This document shows, piece after piece, positions 28,558 through 37,282 of a stretch of 64,000 nt of DNA; position 1 is the stretch's first letter; the number at the start of each line of letters is the position of its first letter. A program made the position numbers and the translations under genes. The notes under the pieces were generated by a model, which worked only from the letters and a program-made list of their open reading frames with translations, did not search any database and was not told the origin of the DNA. Source of the DNA: Planosporangium flavigriseum (GTDB lineage: Bacteria > Actinomycetota > Actinomycetes > Mycobacteriales > Micromonosporaceae); NCBI RefSeq assembly GCF_011947225.1, contig NZ_JAATVW010000011.1, positions 1 through 64,000 on the forward strand, in the 5' to 3' direction.

Positions 28558-29487
28558 CACTTCCTCGAGCAACTGGTCGAACCGGGCACTGCGGAAGATC
28601 GCCGTGGCCGACTCGTACTTCTCCATGCCCCAGCCCCAGAAGTCGAAGTCGATCGGGCTGGTCGCCTGCTGGATGGAGGCCCACAGGGTCCACCCGTACT
28701 TAGACATCAGACCCTGCAACTGCGCCCGCGCGAGCTTGTTGCGAAGGAAGCGGCCGTAGTACGCGGTGACCAGCGCCTCGAGCTGATCGAGGTCCAGGTG
28801 GCACTCGCTCCAGATGTTGCCCAGTTCGAAGCAGGCGTCGTTGTTGCCGGAGTACTCGTAGTCGATGAGCCAGATCTTGTCGCCGTCGTCGACGAAGTTC
28901 GCGGCCAGCAGGTCGTTGTTGCACGGCACCGTGCCTTCGTCCCGGACGGCGAGCGCCCGCCGGATGGCCGCGACCTGGGGCTCGAAGTCGGAGTAGCCGT
29001 CCGGCAACCGGTACCCGTTCTCCCGCACCACGGTGAGGTAGCCACGCTGGATGTCGAACATGTTGAAGTCGTTGACGAAGGCCGGTCCGGCGTGGAGCGT
29101 CCGGCATGCCTGCGCGACCCGCTCGATGTTGCCGGGCACGGCGAAGTCGTGGTCGGCGAACGTGTGCCCGTTGATGAAACCGACGACCATGACGTGCCTG
29201 TCCGGCAGGTGCGCGATGACGGGGGCGCCGACGCCGGCCTGGGCGGCGATGACCGAGTTGCGGTACTCGTAGTCCCGGTTGATCGCGAGCGCGCCCGTCT
29301 CCTCCGACGACACGCGGACGACGTAGCTACCTTCGTCGGTCGTGACCTTGTAGTTGCGGTTCGTCAGCCCACCCGACAGCTCTTCGACCCGCCTCGACCG
29401 GCCGCGGAGGACCGCTATCTCATCCATGATGGCGTCGGTCAGGGCGGGCGCGCCCGGCGCTTCTGCTGTCACCGCTTCGCTACTCAT
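28543..29487 (-). CDS. Choline/ethanolamine kinase-like phosphotransferase
   Basis: A 314-residue aminoglycoside-phosphotransferase-fold protein. It has a glycine-rich start (LSGGLTNRNYKV), the catalytic loop PCNNDLLAANF and the metal-binding IDYEYSGNND, the usual order in choline and ethanolamine kinases. The catalytic loop has Asn where most relatives have His (HND), while the Asp and the following Asn are kept. It may phosphorylate an amino alcohol, or be a divergent relative acting on another amine. It is 54 bases behind the second flavoprotein gene. AGGAG lies about ten bases before the ATG. Confidence 0.85.
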   Translation of the reverse strand: MSSEAVTAEAPGAPALTDAIMDEIAVLRGRSRRVEELSGGLTNRNYKVTTDEGSYVVRVSSEETGALAINRDYEYRNSVIAAQAGVGAPVIAHLPDRHVMVVGFINGHTFADHDFAVPGNIERVAQACRTLHAGPAFVNDFNMFDIQRGYLTVVRENGYRLPDGYSDFEPQVAAIRRALAVRDEGTVPCNNDLLAANFVDDGDKIWLIDYEYSGNNDACFELGNIWSECHLDLDQLEALVTAYYGRFLRNKLARAQLQGLMSKYGWTLWASIQQATSPIDFDFWGWGMEKYESATAIFRSARFDQLLEEVQRAA

Positions 29488-29541
29488 TCGGACATAACTC
29501 CTGGTCTGGAAGGTCGGGTCGCCGATGCGTGCGGCGATGGT

Positions 29542-31956
29542 TCAGGCGCGGATCCGGGTGCCCTTCGGGTCGTACATCGGACCGTTCTCGCGGCGCGCCG
29601 GGAACCGCTCGGTGGCGACGTCGACGATGAAGTCCGTTTCGTCGGCGAGTTCGATCGGCACGTACGCAGAGAAGATGGTTCGACCGACCGTGTGCCCGTA
29701 ACCGGCGCTCTTGACGGTCGCCGCGAGCGGGCGGTTGGCGTGCGTGAGGAGTTCGCCGCCGTGCATGACGGCCTCGGGGTCGGCGGAGAACCAGCAGAGC
29801 TGCTGGGTGATGCCGTCCTCGCGGACCTGGCGGAGGACCGGACCGGCCAGCAGCTCCGGCTTGTCCGGCTTGACGGCGAAGCCGAGGCCGGCCTCGTATG
29901 GGTTCGTGTCCGACTTGATGTCGGTCGCCCACGCGAGGTACTGCTTCTCCAGGCGGAGCGACTCGACCGCCTTGTAGCCGACGTTGCGGATGCCGAACTC
30001 GGCACCGGCGGAGAGAATGCGCTCGTACAGGTCGAGCATGTACTCGGTCGGGACGTGGAACTCCCAGCCGAGTTCGCCGACGTAGGTGGCGCGCAGGGCG
30101 CGTACCGGCGCGTGACCGAGGTCGATGTGCTGCGCGGTCATGTACGGGAACGCCTCGTTGCTCAAGGAAGCCCAGGTGAGCTTCGCGGCGACGTCACGCG
30201 CCCGCGGCCCACAGACGTTCAGCACGCCGTAGGCGGACGTGACGTCACGGATGTAGACCGAGCCGTCGTCGGGCGCGTGCTGGAGCAGGAAGGTCAGGTC
30301 GTGCCGGCCGAACCCGCTGCCGGTGACGAAGTAGAACTCGTCCTCGGCCAGGCGCGTGATGGTGACGTCGGCTTCGATGCCACCGTTCGGGTTGAGCAGC
30401 TGGGTGTAGACGATCTTGCCGATCTTCACGTCCATGTTGGCGCCGGCGACCTTCTGCAGCAGCGCCAGCGCGCCGGGACCGAAGATCTCGTATTTTGAGA
30501 AGCTGCTCTGGTCGACGACGCCGACAGCCGTCCGGACGGCCTCGTGCTCGGCCGCGATGTACGGGAAGGCGTTGCTGCGCCCGAACGTCGGGGTCTCGAC
30601 GCGCTCCTGGCCCTCCGGCGCGAACCAGTTGGCCCGCTCCCAGCCGAACTTGGTTCCGAAGACCGCACCGCGCTCGCGCAGGGCGCCATACAGGGCGCTG
30701 GTGCGCTGCCCGCGGGGCTTCTCCAGTTCCCGGTTGGGGTAGGAGATCTGGTAGTAGGTGCCGTAGGCCTCGATCGAACGCTTCTCGAGGTAGGCCGGCA
30801 CGTTGTGTGGGCGGCCGAAGCGCCGGACGTCGAACGGCCACAGGTCCAGCCCCGGGTCGCCGTCGACGATCCAGTTCGCCATCGCCCAGCCGGCGCCTCC
30901 GCCGGCGGCGACGCCGGCCGAGAAGCCGCAGCAGTGGAACATGTTGTCGAGGTCTTCGGTGATGCCCATGAGCGGCTCGGCGTCGGGCGAGAAGGGGATG
31001 GGGCCGTTGACCCACGTCTGGATGCCCAGCTCGCCGAAGCGCGGGATGCGGTGAGCGGCGCCGTCGGCCAGCCCCTCGAACCGCTCGTAGTTCGGCGGGA
31101 ACAGGTCCGGGCCGAGGTCGACCGGGATACGGCGCCACGGCGCCCGCGTCCCCTCTTCCCAGCCACCGATGACCAGGCCACCGGCCTCGGGCTTGAGGTA
31201 GAAGCGCGCATCGGGGTCGCGCATCGTCGGCAGGTCCCACGGAATGCCGTCGGCCTTCTCGGTCACGACGTACTGGTGCTCGACGGCGTTGACCGCGAGG
31301 TCCACGCCGGCCAGCCGCGCCGTCTCCGTACCCCACATGCCGGTCGCGTTGACGAGCGTGTCGCATTCAATGCGGCCCTGGCTGGTGACGACGGCGGTGA
31401 TGCGGCGCCCGACCCGCTCGATGGACTCGACGCGGCAGTCCTGAATGATCTTGACGCCGGCCGCGCGGGCCCCGGTGGCGAAGGAGTGGGTGAGCTGGCT
31501 GGGGTCGACGTACCCGTCGCTGGGGATCCACGTCGCCCCGTACACGCCGTCGGTGTTGAGGAGCGGGAAGAGGTCGAGCGCCTCTTTCGGCGAGACGAGG
31601 TGGACGTCGAAGCCGAAGCTCTTGCCGGTCGTGGCGAGGCGCCTGATCTCCTCCCACCGGTCCGGACTGGAGGCGACGCGGATGCTGCCGACGCCACGCC
31701 AGCCGGTGGCGTACCCGGTCTTCTCCTCCAGGGTCTGGTACGTCTCCACGCTCTTCTGCATCAGCTGGGTGAGGCTGCTTGAACTGCGCAACTGTCCGAC
31801 CAGCCCAGCCGCGTGCCAGGTGCTGCCGTCCGTCAACTTCCGGCGCTCGACGAGCGTCACGTCGGTGACGCCGCGCTGGGCCAGGTGGTAGGCGATGCTG
31901 CAGCCCACGACCCCGCCACCGATGATGACAATCCGGCTGCGTTCAGGCAGGGACAT
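29542..31956 (-). CDS. Dimethylglycine/sarcosine dehydrogenase-like flavoprotein (copy 2)
   Basis: An 804-residue paralogue of the 24272-26728 product, with the same domain order: an FAD domain (IVIIGGGVVGCSIAYHL, then STWHAAGLVGQLR with the likely FAD-linked His) and a C-terminal GcvT-like folate domain. The two copies probably act on successive N-methylated substrates, for example dimethylglycine then sarcosine, or on different amines. The start is ATG 31956. It is the first gene of the minus arm, divergent from the glutamine-synthetase-like gene across 229 bp. Confidence 0.92.
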   Translation of the reverse strand: MSLPERSRIVIIGGGVVGCSIAYHLAQRGVTDVTLVERRKLTDGSTWHAAGLVGQLRSSSSLTQLMQKSVETYQTLEEKTGYATGWRGVGSIRVASSPDRWEEIRRLATTGKSFGFDVHLVSPKEALDLFPLLNTDGVYGATWIPSDGYVDPSQLTHSFATGARAAGVKIIQDCRVESIERVGRRITAVVTSQGRIECDTLVNATGMWGTETARLAGVDLAVNAVEHQYVVTEKADGIPWDLPTMRDPDARFYLKPEAGGLVIGGWEEGTRAPWRRIPVDLGPDLFPPNYERFEGLADGAAHRIPRFGELGIQTWVNGPIPFSPDAEPLMGITEDLDNMFHCCGFSAGVAAGGGAGWAMANWIVDGDPGLDLWPFDVRRFGRPHNVPAYLEKRSIEAYGTYYQISYPNRELEKPRGQRTSALYGALRERGAVFGTKFGWERANWFAPEGQERVETPTFGRSNAFPYIAAEHEAVRTAVGVVDQSSFSKYEIFGPGALALLQKVAGANMDVKIGKIVYTQLLNPNGGIEADVTITRLAEDEFYFVTGSGFGRHDLTFLLQHAPDDGSVYIRDVTSAYGVLNVCGPRARDVAAKLTWASLSNEAFPYMTAQHIDLGHAPVRALRATYVGELGWEFHVPTEYMLDLYERILSAGAEFGIRNVGYKAVESLRLEKQYLAWATDIKSDTNPYEAGLGFAVKPDKPELLAGPVLRQVREDGITQQLCWFSADPEAVMHGGELLTHANRPLAATVKSAGYGHTVGRTIFSAYVPIELADETDFIVDVATERFPARRENGPMYDPKGTRIRA

Positions 31957-32185
31957 CAAAACCCTCTCGTCCGCGAGTGCATACCGCCCGGGCTGCGCAT
32001 GCGGGACTCCGCACCGTGTAGTCCAGACCACATTTCCGTGTTGGCGGCGGACGTTACCAGCGGAAGTGGCCACGGAAAAGGTCTATACGGAAAGAAATCC
32101 CTGAGGGTGATTCGGTCTAGACAGTTTGCTCGTACGGGCGGTACTTTGTGGCCTCCACCACCACTTCCGATGAAAGCGAGACAGC
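31957..32185. promoter_or_regulatory. Divergent control region with repeated TTCCG half-sites
   Basis: This gap must drive both catabolic arms. It contains TTTCCGTG (32033-32040) and its complement CACGGAAA (32071-32078), plus CGGAAG (32061-32066), ACGGAAA (32087-32093) and CTTCCG (32164-32169). Five related half-sites in about 140 bp suggest binding by a regulator, possibly the GntR/UTRA protein at 39.1-39.95 kb. This is inference only. Confidence 0.4.
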
Positions 32186-33550
32186 GTGACCGCCGCGTCT
32201 GGCCGCATCACCGTCGACGAGTTGCGCAGCCTCGTCGAATCGGGAGCCATCGACAATGTGTCCATCGCCCTGACCGACATGCAAGGTCGACTCCAGGGCA
32301 AGCGCTGCTCCGCACGCTGGTTCCTCGACGAGGTCCTCCCCCACGGCGGCGAGGCCTGCAACTACCTGCTCGCCGTCGACGTCGACATGAACACCGTCGA
32401 CGGCTACGAGCTCACGTCGTGGGAACGGGGCTACGGCGACTTCGTCCTCGTTCCCGACCTCGACACGCTCACCGTTCTGCCCTGGCAGGACCGGTCCGCC
32501 TTCGTCCACTGCGACGTGCGGTGGCCCGACGGCTCCCCCGTCGCGCCCGCGCCGAGGCAGGTACTCAAGCGGCAGGTGGAGCGCCTGGCCGAACGCGGCC
32601 TGGTCGCCTTCGCCGGCACCGAGCTGGAGTTCCTGCTCTTCGACACCCCGTACGCCGAGGCGTGGCGCCAGACCTACCGCGACCTGCGCCCCGCCAACCG
32701 CTACAACGTCGATTACTCGCTGTTCGGCGGTGCGGAGGTCGAGCCCGTCCTCGGCGCGATCCGCCGGGGCATGGAGGGCGCCGGACTGTACGTCGAGAAT
32801 GTGAAGGGCGAGTGCAACCTGGGCCAGCACGAGATCGCGTTCCGCTACGACGAAGCGGTTCGCACCTGCGACGGCCACGTGCTGTACAAGACCGGCGCCA
32901 AGGAGATCGCTCACGCGCACGGACACAGCCTCACGTTCATGTCCAAGTTCGACGAGCGTGAGGGCAACTCGTGCCACATCCACCTCAGCCTTCGCTCCAC
33001 CGACGGGGAGGCCGTCCTCGCCGGTGACCGCCCGCACGGCTTCTCCACGCTGATGGAGCACTTCCTCGCCGGCCAGCTCGCGGCCCTGCGGGAGCTGACG
33101 CTCCTGCTCGCACCGAACATCAACTCGTACAAGCGGTACGTGCCCGGAAGTTTCGCCCCGACCGCGGTGGCGTGGGGCCTCGACAACCGGACGTGCGCGC
33201 TGCGCGTCGTCGGGTCGGGCCACTCGCTCCGGTTCGAGAACCGGGTCCCCGGCGGCGACGTCAACCCGTACCTGGCCGTCGCCGCCCTCATCGCCGCCGG
33301 CCTGCACGGCATCGACCACGAGCTACCGCTCGAGGACGCCTTCACCGGCAATGCCTACCGCTCCGCCAAGCCGCGGGTACCGACCACGCTCGCCGAGGCG
33401 CGGGCCCTGTTCGCCGCGAGCGGTGTCGCCAAGGCGGCCTTCGGCGAAGAGGTCGTCGCGCACTACGTCAACTGCGCCGATGTCGAACTGACCGCGTTCA
33501 ACGCCGCCGTGACCGACTGGGAGAGGGTCCGTGGATTCGAGCGTCTCTGA
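32186..33550 (+). CDS. Glutamine synthetase-like ligase (gamma-glutamyl-amide synthetase type)
   Basis: A 454-residue protein with the glutamine synthetase fold. It has the beta-grasp N-terminal domain, the metal-binding GTELEFLLFD, VKGECNLGQHEIAFRY, GNSCHIHLSL and the C-terminal NRTCALRVVG/RFENRVPG of the GS-III/PuuA branch. Such paralogues (PuuA, GlnA3/GlnA4, GMAS) join glutamate to an amine using ATP rather than making glutamine. The next gene, a gamma-glutamyl hydrolase, supports that role. The start is GTG 32186. The amine is not known; ethanolamine, a methylated amine or a polyamine fit the neighbours. Confidence 0.88.
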   Translation: MTAASGRITVDELRSLVESGAIDNVSIALTDMQGRLQGKRCSARWFLDEVLPHGGEACNYLLAVDVDMNTVDGYELTSWERGYGDFVLVPDLDTLTVLPWQDRSAFVHCDVRWPDGSPVAPAPRQVLKRQVERLAERGLVAFAGTELEFLLFDTPYAEAWRQTYRDLRPANRYNVDYSLFGGAEVEPVLGAIRRGMEGAGLYVENVKGECNLGQHEIAFRYDEAVRTCDGHVLYKTGAKEIAHAHGHSLTFMSKFDEREGNSCHIHLSLRSTDGEAVLAGDRPHGFSTLMEHFLAGQLAALRELTLLLAPNINSYKRYVPGSFAPTAVAWGLDNRTCALRVVGSGHSLRFENRVPGGDVNPYLAVAALIAAGLHGIDHELPLEDAFTGNAYRSAKPRVPTTLAEARALFAASGVAKAAFGEEVVAHYVNCADVELTAFNAAVTDWERVRGFERL

Positions 33551-34268
33551 AGGTGGCACCGGTCCGCTCATCGGCCTGACCACGTACCGCGAGCGCGCCC
33601 AGAGCCTGGTCTGGGACACCGACTTCGCCCTGCTGCACCAGGCGTACGTCGACCTCGTCGTCGCCGCGGGTGGCACGGCGGTGCTCCTACCGCCGCAACC
33701 GGCGTCAGCGCCCCATGTCCTGCAACGGCTCGACGGCCTCGTGCTCACCGGCGGAGCGGACATCGAGCCGTCCCGGTACGGTCAGGCCTCGGGACCTCGT
33801 ACCGGTGCTCCCCGTCGCGACCGTGACGAGTGGGAGCTGGCGCTGGCGCACGCCGCCCTCGACCTCAAACTGCCGGTGCTCGGCGTGTGCCGCGGCCTGC
33901 AGATGGTGAACGTGGCTCTCGGTGGCACCCTGGAGCAGCACGTGCCCGACCGCGTCGGACACGCCGGCCATCAGCCCGCTCCCGGCCAGTTCGGCCGTAC
34001 GGACGTCCGTATCAAAGCGTCGAGCAGGCTCGCCGCGCTGGTCGGCGAGCAGGTGACCGTCCACTGCTACCACCACCAGTCGGTCGCCGTGCTGGCCCCG
34101 GCCTTGCGCGCCGTCGGCATCGCCGACGACGGAACGATCGAGGCCGTCGAGTCGCCGGAGGAACCATTCCTTTTCGCGGTGCAGTGGCACCCGGAGCAGG
34201 ACCCCAACGACCGCCGTCTGTTTCAGGGCCTGGTCGACGCGGCGCGGCGTCGAATGACCGACGCGTAA
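33531..34268 (+). CDS. Gamma-glutamyl amide hydrolase, peptidase C26 (PuuD-like)
   Basis: A class I glutamine-amidotransferase-like hydrolase of 245 residues. The nucleophile is Cys120 in LGVCRGLQMVN, and the His220-Glu222 pair is in VQWHPEQD. LVLTGGADIEPSRYG is the typical PuuD oxyanion-side motif. It would release glutamate from a gamma-glutamylated product. It overlaps the ligase gene by 20 bases, so the two are translationally linked: one adds glutamate, the other removes it after oxidation. Confidence 0.92.
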   Translation: MDSSVSEGGTGPLIGLTTYRERAQSLVWDTDFALLHQAYVDLVVAAGGTAVLLPPQPASAPHVLQRLDGLVLTGGADIEPSRYGQASGPRTGAPRRDRDEWELALAHAALDLKLPVLGVCRGLQMVNVALGGTLEQHVPDRVGHAGHQPAPGQFGRTDVRIKASSRLAALVGEQVTVHCYHHQSVAVLAPALRAVGIADDGTIEAVESPEEPFLFAVQWHPEQDPNDRRLFQGLVDAARRRMTDA

Positions 34269-34284
34269 AACAAGGAGCAGTCAT

Positions 34285-35643
34285 ATGACCGGCGAGTTCG
34301 ACCTGATCGACCCGTCCACCGAAAAGCCGATCGGCTCCGTGCATCTGGCCTCGGTCGAGGAGACCGACGAAGCGATCGCCCGGGCCAAGGCGGCAGCGCC
34401 GTCCTGGGCAGCCGTCGCCCCCGGCGACCGGGCCCGCCTGCTGCGCCGGTTCGCCGACGCCGTCGACGCGGATATCGACTACCTGGCGGACCTGGAAGTT
34501 CGCAACGCCGGGCACACCATCGGCAACGCCCGCTGGGAGGCCGGCAACGTACGGGACGTCCTGAACTACTACTCGGCGGCGCCGGAGCGCCTGTCCGGCC
34601 GGCAGATCCCGGTACCCGGCGGCATCGACGTCACCTTCAAGGAACCGCTCGGTGTCGTGGGCGTGATCGCTCCGTGGAACTTCCCGATGCCGATCGCCGG
34701 GTGGGGCGTCGCGCCGGCCCTGGCCGCGGGGAACACGGTGGTGCTGAAACCCGCGGAGTTGACGCCGCTGACCGCGCTGCGCCTTGGCGAACTGGCGTTG
34801 CAGGCGGGGATCCCGGAGGGCGTGTTCCAGGTGGTGCCCGGCGCCGGGCCGGTGACCGGCGCGCGCCTGGTGTCGCACCCGGACGTACGCAAGATCGTGT
34901 TCACCGGCTCGACCGCCGTCGGAAAAACCATCCTTCGAGGGTGCGCCGAGCAGGTCAAGCGGGTGACCCTGGAGCTCGGCGGTAAGAACGCGAACATCGT
35001 CTTCGCGGACGCGGACCTCGAACGGGCGGCCGCGACCGCCCCGGACGGGGTGTTCGACAACTCCGGCCAGGACTGCTGCTCGCGGTCGCGCATCCTCGTC
35101 CAACGAAGCGTCTACGACCGGTTCATGGAGCTGCTCGAGCCCGCGGTGCAGGCCTACCGCGTCGGCGCACCGGCCGACCCCGACACCCAGATGGGGCCGC
35201 TGGTCTCGGCCGGCCACCGCGACAAGGTGGTTTCCTACCTGGACGACGTGCCCATCGCGTTCGCCGGCTCCGCGCCGAGCGGCGCCGGGTACTGGGTGCC
35301 GCCCACCGTGCTCGCGCCGATCGAGACCGCGGCGCGGCAGTGGCGGGACGAGATCTTCGGGCCCGTCGTCGCGGTCGTCCCGTTCGACGACGAAGCGGAC
35401 GCGATTCGCCTCGCGAACGACACCGAGTACGGCCTTTCCGGGAGCATCTGGACCCGTGACCTCGGTCGGGCGATCCGGGTGAGCCGAGGCGTGCAGAGCG
35501 GAAACCTCTCCGTCAACTCGCACTCGTCCGTCCGCTACTGGACCCCGTTCGGCGGGTTCAAACAGTCGGGGCTCGGCCGCGAGCTGGGCCCCGACGCCGT
35601 CGACGCTTTCACTGAAGTCAAGAACGTTTTCATCGCAACGTAA
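34285..35643 (+). CDS. NAD(P)-dependent aldehyde dehydrogenase
   Basis: An aldehyde dehydrogenase of 452 residues. The cofactor site is IAPWNFPMPIAGWG, the base is Glu230 in LELGGKN and the nucleophile is Cys264 in SGQDCCSRSRI. AAGGAG precedes the ATG. By position it probably oxidises a gamma-glutamylated aminoaldehyde to the acid, the PuuC step in the related pathway. It lies 16 bases after the hydrolase gene. Confidence 0.92.
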   Translation: MTGEFDLIDPSTEKPIGSVHLASVEETDEAIARAKAAAPSWAAVAPGDRARLLRRFADAVDADIDYLADLEVRNAGHTIGNARWEAGNVRDVLNYYSAAPERLSGRQIPVPGGIDVTFKEPLGVVGVIAPWNFPMPIAGWGVAPALAAGNTVVLKPAELTPLTALRLGELALQAGIPEGVFQVVPGAGPVTGARLVSHPDVRKIVFTGSTAVGKTILRGCAEQVKRVTLELGGKNANIVFADADLERAAATAPDGVFDNSGQDCCSRSRILVQRSVYDRFMELLEPAVQAYRVGAPADPDTQMGPLVSAGHRDKVVSYLDDVPIAFAGSAPSGAGYWVPPTVLAPIETAARQWRDEIFGPVVAVVPFDDEADAIRLANDTEYGLSGSIWTRDLGRAIRVSRGVQSGNLSVNSHSSVRYWTPFGGFKQSGLGRELGPDAVDAFTEVKNVFIAT

Positions 35644-35651
35644 GGAGTGAC

Positions 35652-36419
35652 ATGACCGCACGACTGCAGGGCCGGGTCGCCGTCATCACCGGCGGCGCCA
35701 GCGGTATCGGCCTGGCCTCGGCCAGGCGTCTGGCGCAGGAGGGCGCCAAGGTGGTGATCGGCGACCTCGACGAAGCCGCCGGCAAGGCCGCGGCCGAGGA
35801 GGTCGGCGGCCTTTTCGTCAGCGTCGACGTCACCAACCCCGACCAGGTGAACGCCCTGTTCGAGGCGGCGAACAGCACCTACGGGTCGGTGGACATCGCC
35901 TTCAACAACGCGGGCATCTCCCCTCCCGACGACGACTCGATCCTGGTCACCGGCCTGGACGCGTGGCGACGGGTCCAGGAGGTCAACCTGACCAGCGTCT
36001 ACCTCTGCTGCAAGGCGGCCCTGCCGTACATGCAGCTGCAGGGGCGCGGTTCGATCATCAACACCGCCTCGTTCGTCGCGGTGATGGGCGCCGCCACCTC
36101 ACAGATCTCTTACAGCGCGTCCAAGGGCGGCGTCCTGGCGATGTCGCGCGAGCTCGGCGTCGAGTTCGCCCGGCAGGGTATTCGGGTCAACGCCCTGTGC
36201 CCGGGGCCGGTGAACACTCCCCTGCTTCAGGAGCTGTTCGCAAAGGACCCGGAGCGCGCGGCCCGCCGCCTCGTACACGTGCCGCTCGGTCGGTTCGCCG
36301 AACCGGAGGAGATCGCCGCGGCGGTCGCCTTCCTCGCCAGCGACGACTCGTCGTTCATCACCGCGTCGACGTTCCTCGTGGACGGCGGCATCTCCGGCGC
36401 GTACGTGACACCGCTGTAG
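35652..36419 (+). CDS. SDR family oxidoreductase
   Basis: A 255-residue short-chain dehydrogenase with VAVITGGASGIG, the NNAG-type NNAGISPP, an active-site YSASK and a C-terminal ITASTFLVDGGI. It may supply the first oxidation step (alcohol to aldehyde) for the adjacent aldehyde dehydrogenase. AAGGAG lies just before the ATG and only eight bases separate the genes. Confidence 0.93.
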   Translation: MTARLQGRVAVITGGASGIGLASARRLAQEGAKVVIGDLDEAAGKAAAEEVGGLFVSVDVTNPDQVNALFEAANSTYGSVDIAFNNAGISPPDDDSILVTGLDAWRRVQEVNLTSVYLCCKAALPYMQLQGRGSIINTASFVAVMGAATSQISYSASKGGVLAMSRELGVEFARQGIRVNALCPGPVNTPLLQELFAKDPERAARRLVHVPLGRFAEPEEIAAAVAFLASDDSSFITASTFLVDGGISGAYVTPL

Positions 36420-36454
36420 CCATCGGATTCCTAACGACTGGAGTTGCGCCGGCC

Positions 36455-37195
36455 ATGAGCACATCAACCGGAACCGGCCCGGGTCTCGACTCGCGCGCGG
36501 TGAGCACCGTAGCGGCCTGGGCGGCCACGCCCGGGCGCGCCGTCATCTTCGACTTCAACGGCACGCTCTCCGATGACGAGCCGATCCTGCTCCGGCTCTA
36601 CACGGAGATGTTTCGCGAACGTCTGCAATGGACGCTCTCGGAACGGCAGTACTACAACCGGCTGGCGGGGCTCAGCGACCGGGAGATCATCGACATCGTG
36701 GTCGAGGAGCTAGCCGGCGGTGACGAGAAGCTGGCCCGGGAGCTCCTCGCCGAGCGGCGTACCCGGTACTGCGACCTGGTGGAGCAGCAGTCACCGATCC
36801 TGCCGGCCACGGTGGACACCGTGCGCCGGCTCGTCGACCACGGCGTGCCGGTGGGCATCGTGACCGGCGCGCAGCGCATCGACGTCGAGTTCGTTCTCGC
36901 GCGAAGCCCGCTCGCCCACGTCTTCACGGTGATCGTGACCGAGGAGGACGTGACGCGCGGCAAACCGGACCCGGAGGGCTTCGAACTCGGCGCACGGCGG
37001 ATGGGAGTCGACCCGGCCGCGGTACTCGCCTTCGAGGACTCCACTCACGGCGTCCGGGCCGCGCGGGGCGCTGGCATGCGCTGCATCGCGGTCGAGGGCA
37101 CCCGGACCCGCGCGGAGCTCGAAGGCGACGCCGACGGCGTCGTGTCCGCCCTTACCCCCGAGTTGTTCGCGATCCTCCAGAAGGGCGGCGACTGA
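36455..37195 (+). CDS. HAD superfamily protein with an altered DxD motif
   Basis: A 246-residue HAD subclass IA protein. Motif I reads FDFNGTLSDD: the nucleophile Asp33 is present but the +2 position, normally the Asp general acid/base, is Asn35. Motif II (IVTGAQR), the motif III lysine (RGKPDPEG) and the acidic motif IV (AFEDSTHG) are all there, with a helical cap in between. It may be a phosphatase or mutase-like enzyme with changed chemistry. The start is ATG 36455. It follows the SDR and precedes a possible glyA remnant. Confidence 0.85.
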   Translation: MSTSTGTGPGLDSRAVSTVAAWAATPGRAVIFDFNGTLSDDEPILLRLYTEMFRERLQWTLSERQYYNRLAGLSDREIIDIVVEELAGGDEKLARELLAERRTRYCDLVEQQSPILPATVDTVRRLVDHGVPVGIVTGAQRIDVEFVLARSPLAHVFTVIVTEEDVTRGKPDPEGFELGARRMGVDPAAVLAFEDSTHGVRAARGAGMRCIAVEGTRTRAELEGDADGVVSALTPELFAILQKGGD

Positions 37196-37197
37196 CG

Positions 37198-37245
37198 TTG
37201 TTCAACGAGTCCCTCGCCCACGTCGACCCGGCCGTCGCCGCGGCG
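37198..37245 (+). pseudogene. Possible 5' remnant of glyA (serine hydroxymethyltransferase)
   Basis: The frame from TTG 37198 reads LFNESLAHVDPAVAAA, close to the conserved N-terminus of actinobacterial GlyA (typically LNxSLAEvDPxvAAA). Similarity then ends abruptly, 40 bases before etfB. GlyA would fit the pathway, making serine from glycine and methylene-THF. The match is short and made from memory. Confidence 0.45.
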
Positions 37246-37282
37246 CCTACGACCGCACCCCCGAGCCCGCAGGAGCTCCCGC

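Noticed and set aside
22885-32185. A glycine or other riboswitch upstream of the demethylation genes
   Set aside because: The gaps between genes are mostly too short, and neither the 165-bp nor the 229-bp gap shows a recognisable aptamer.
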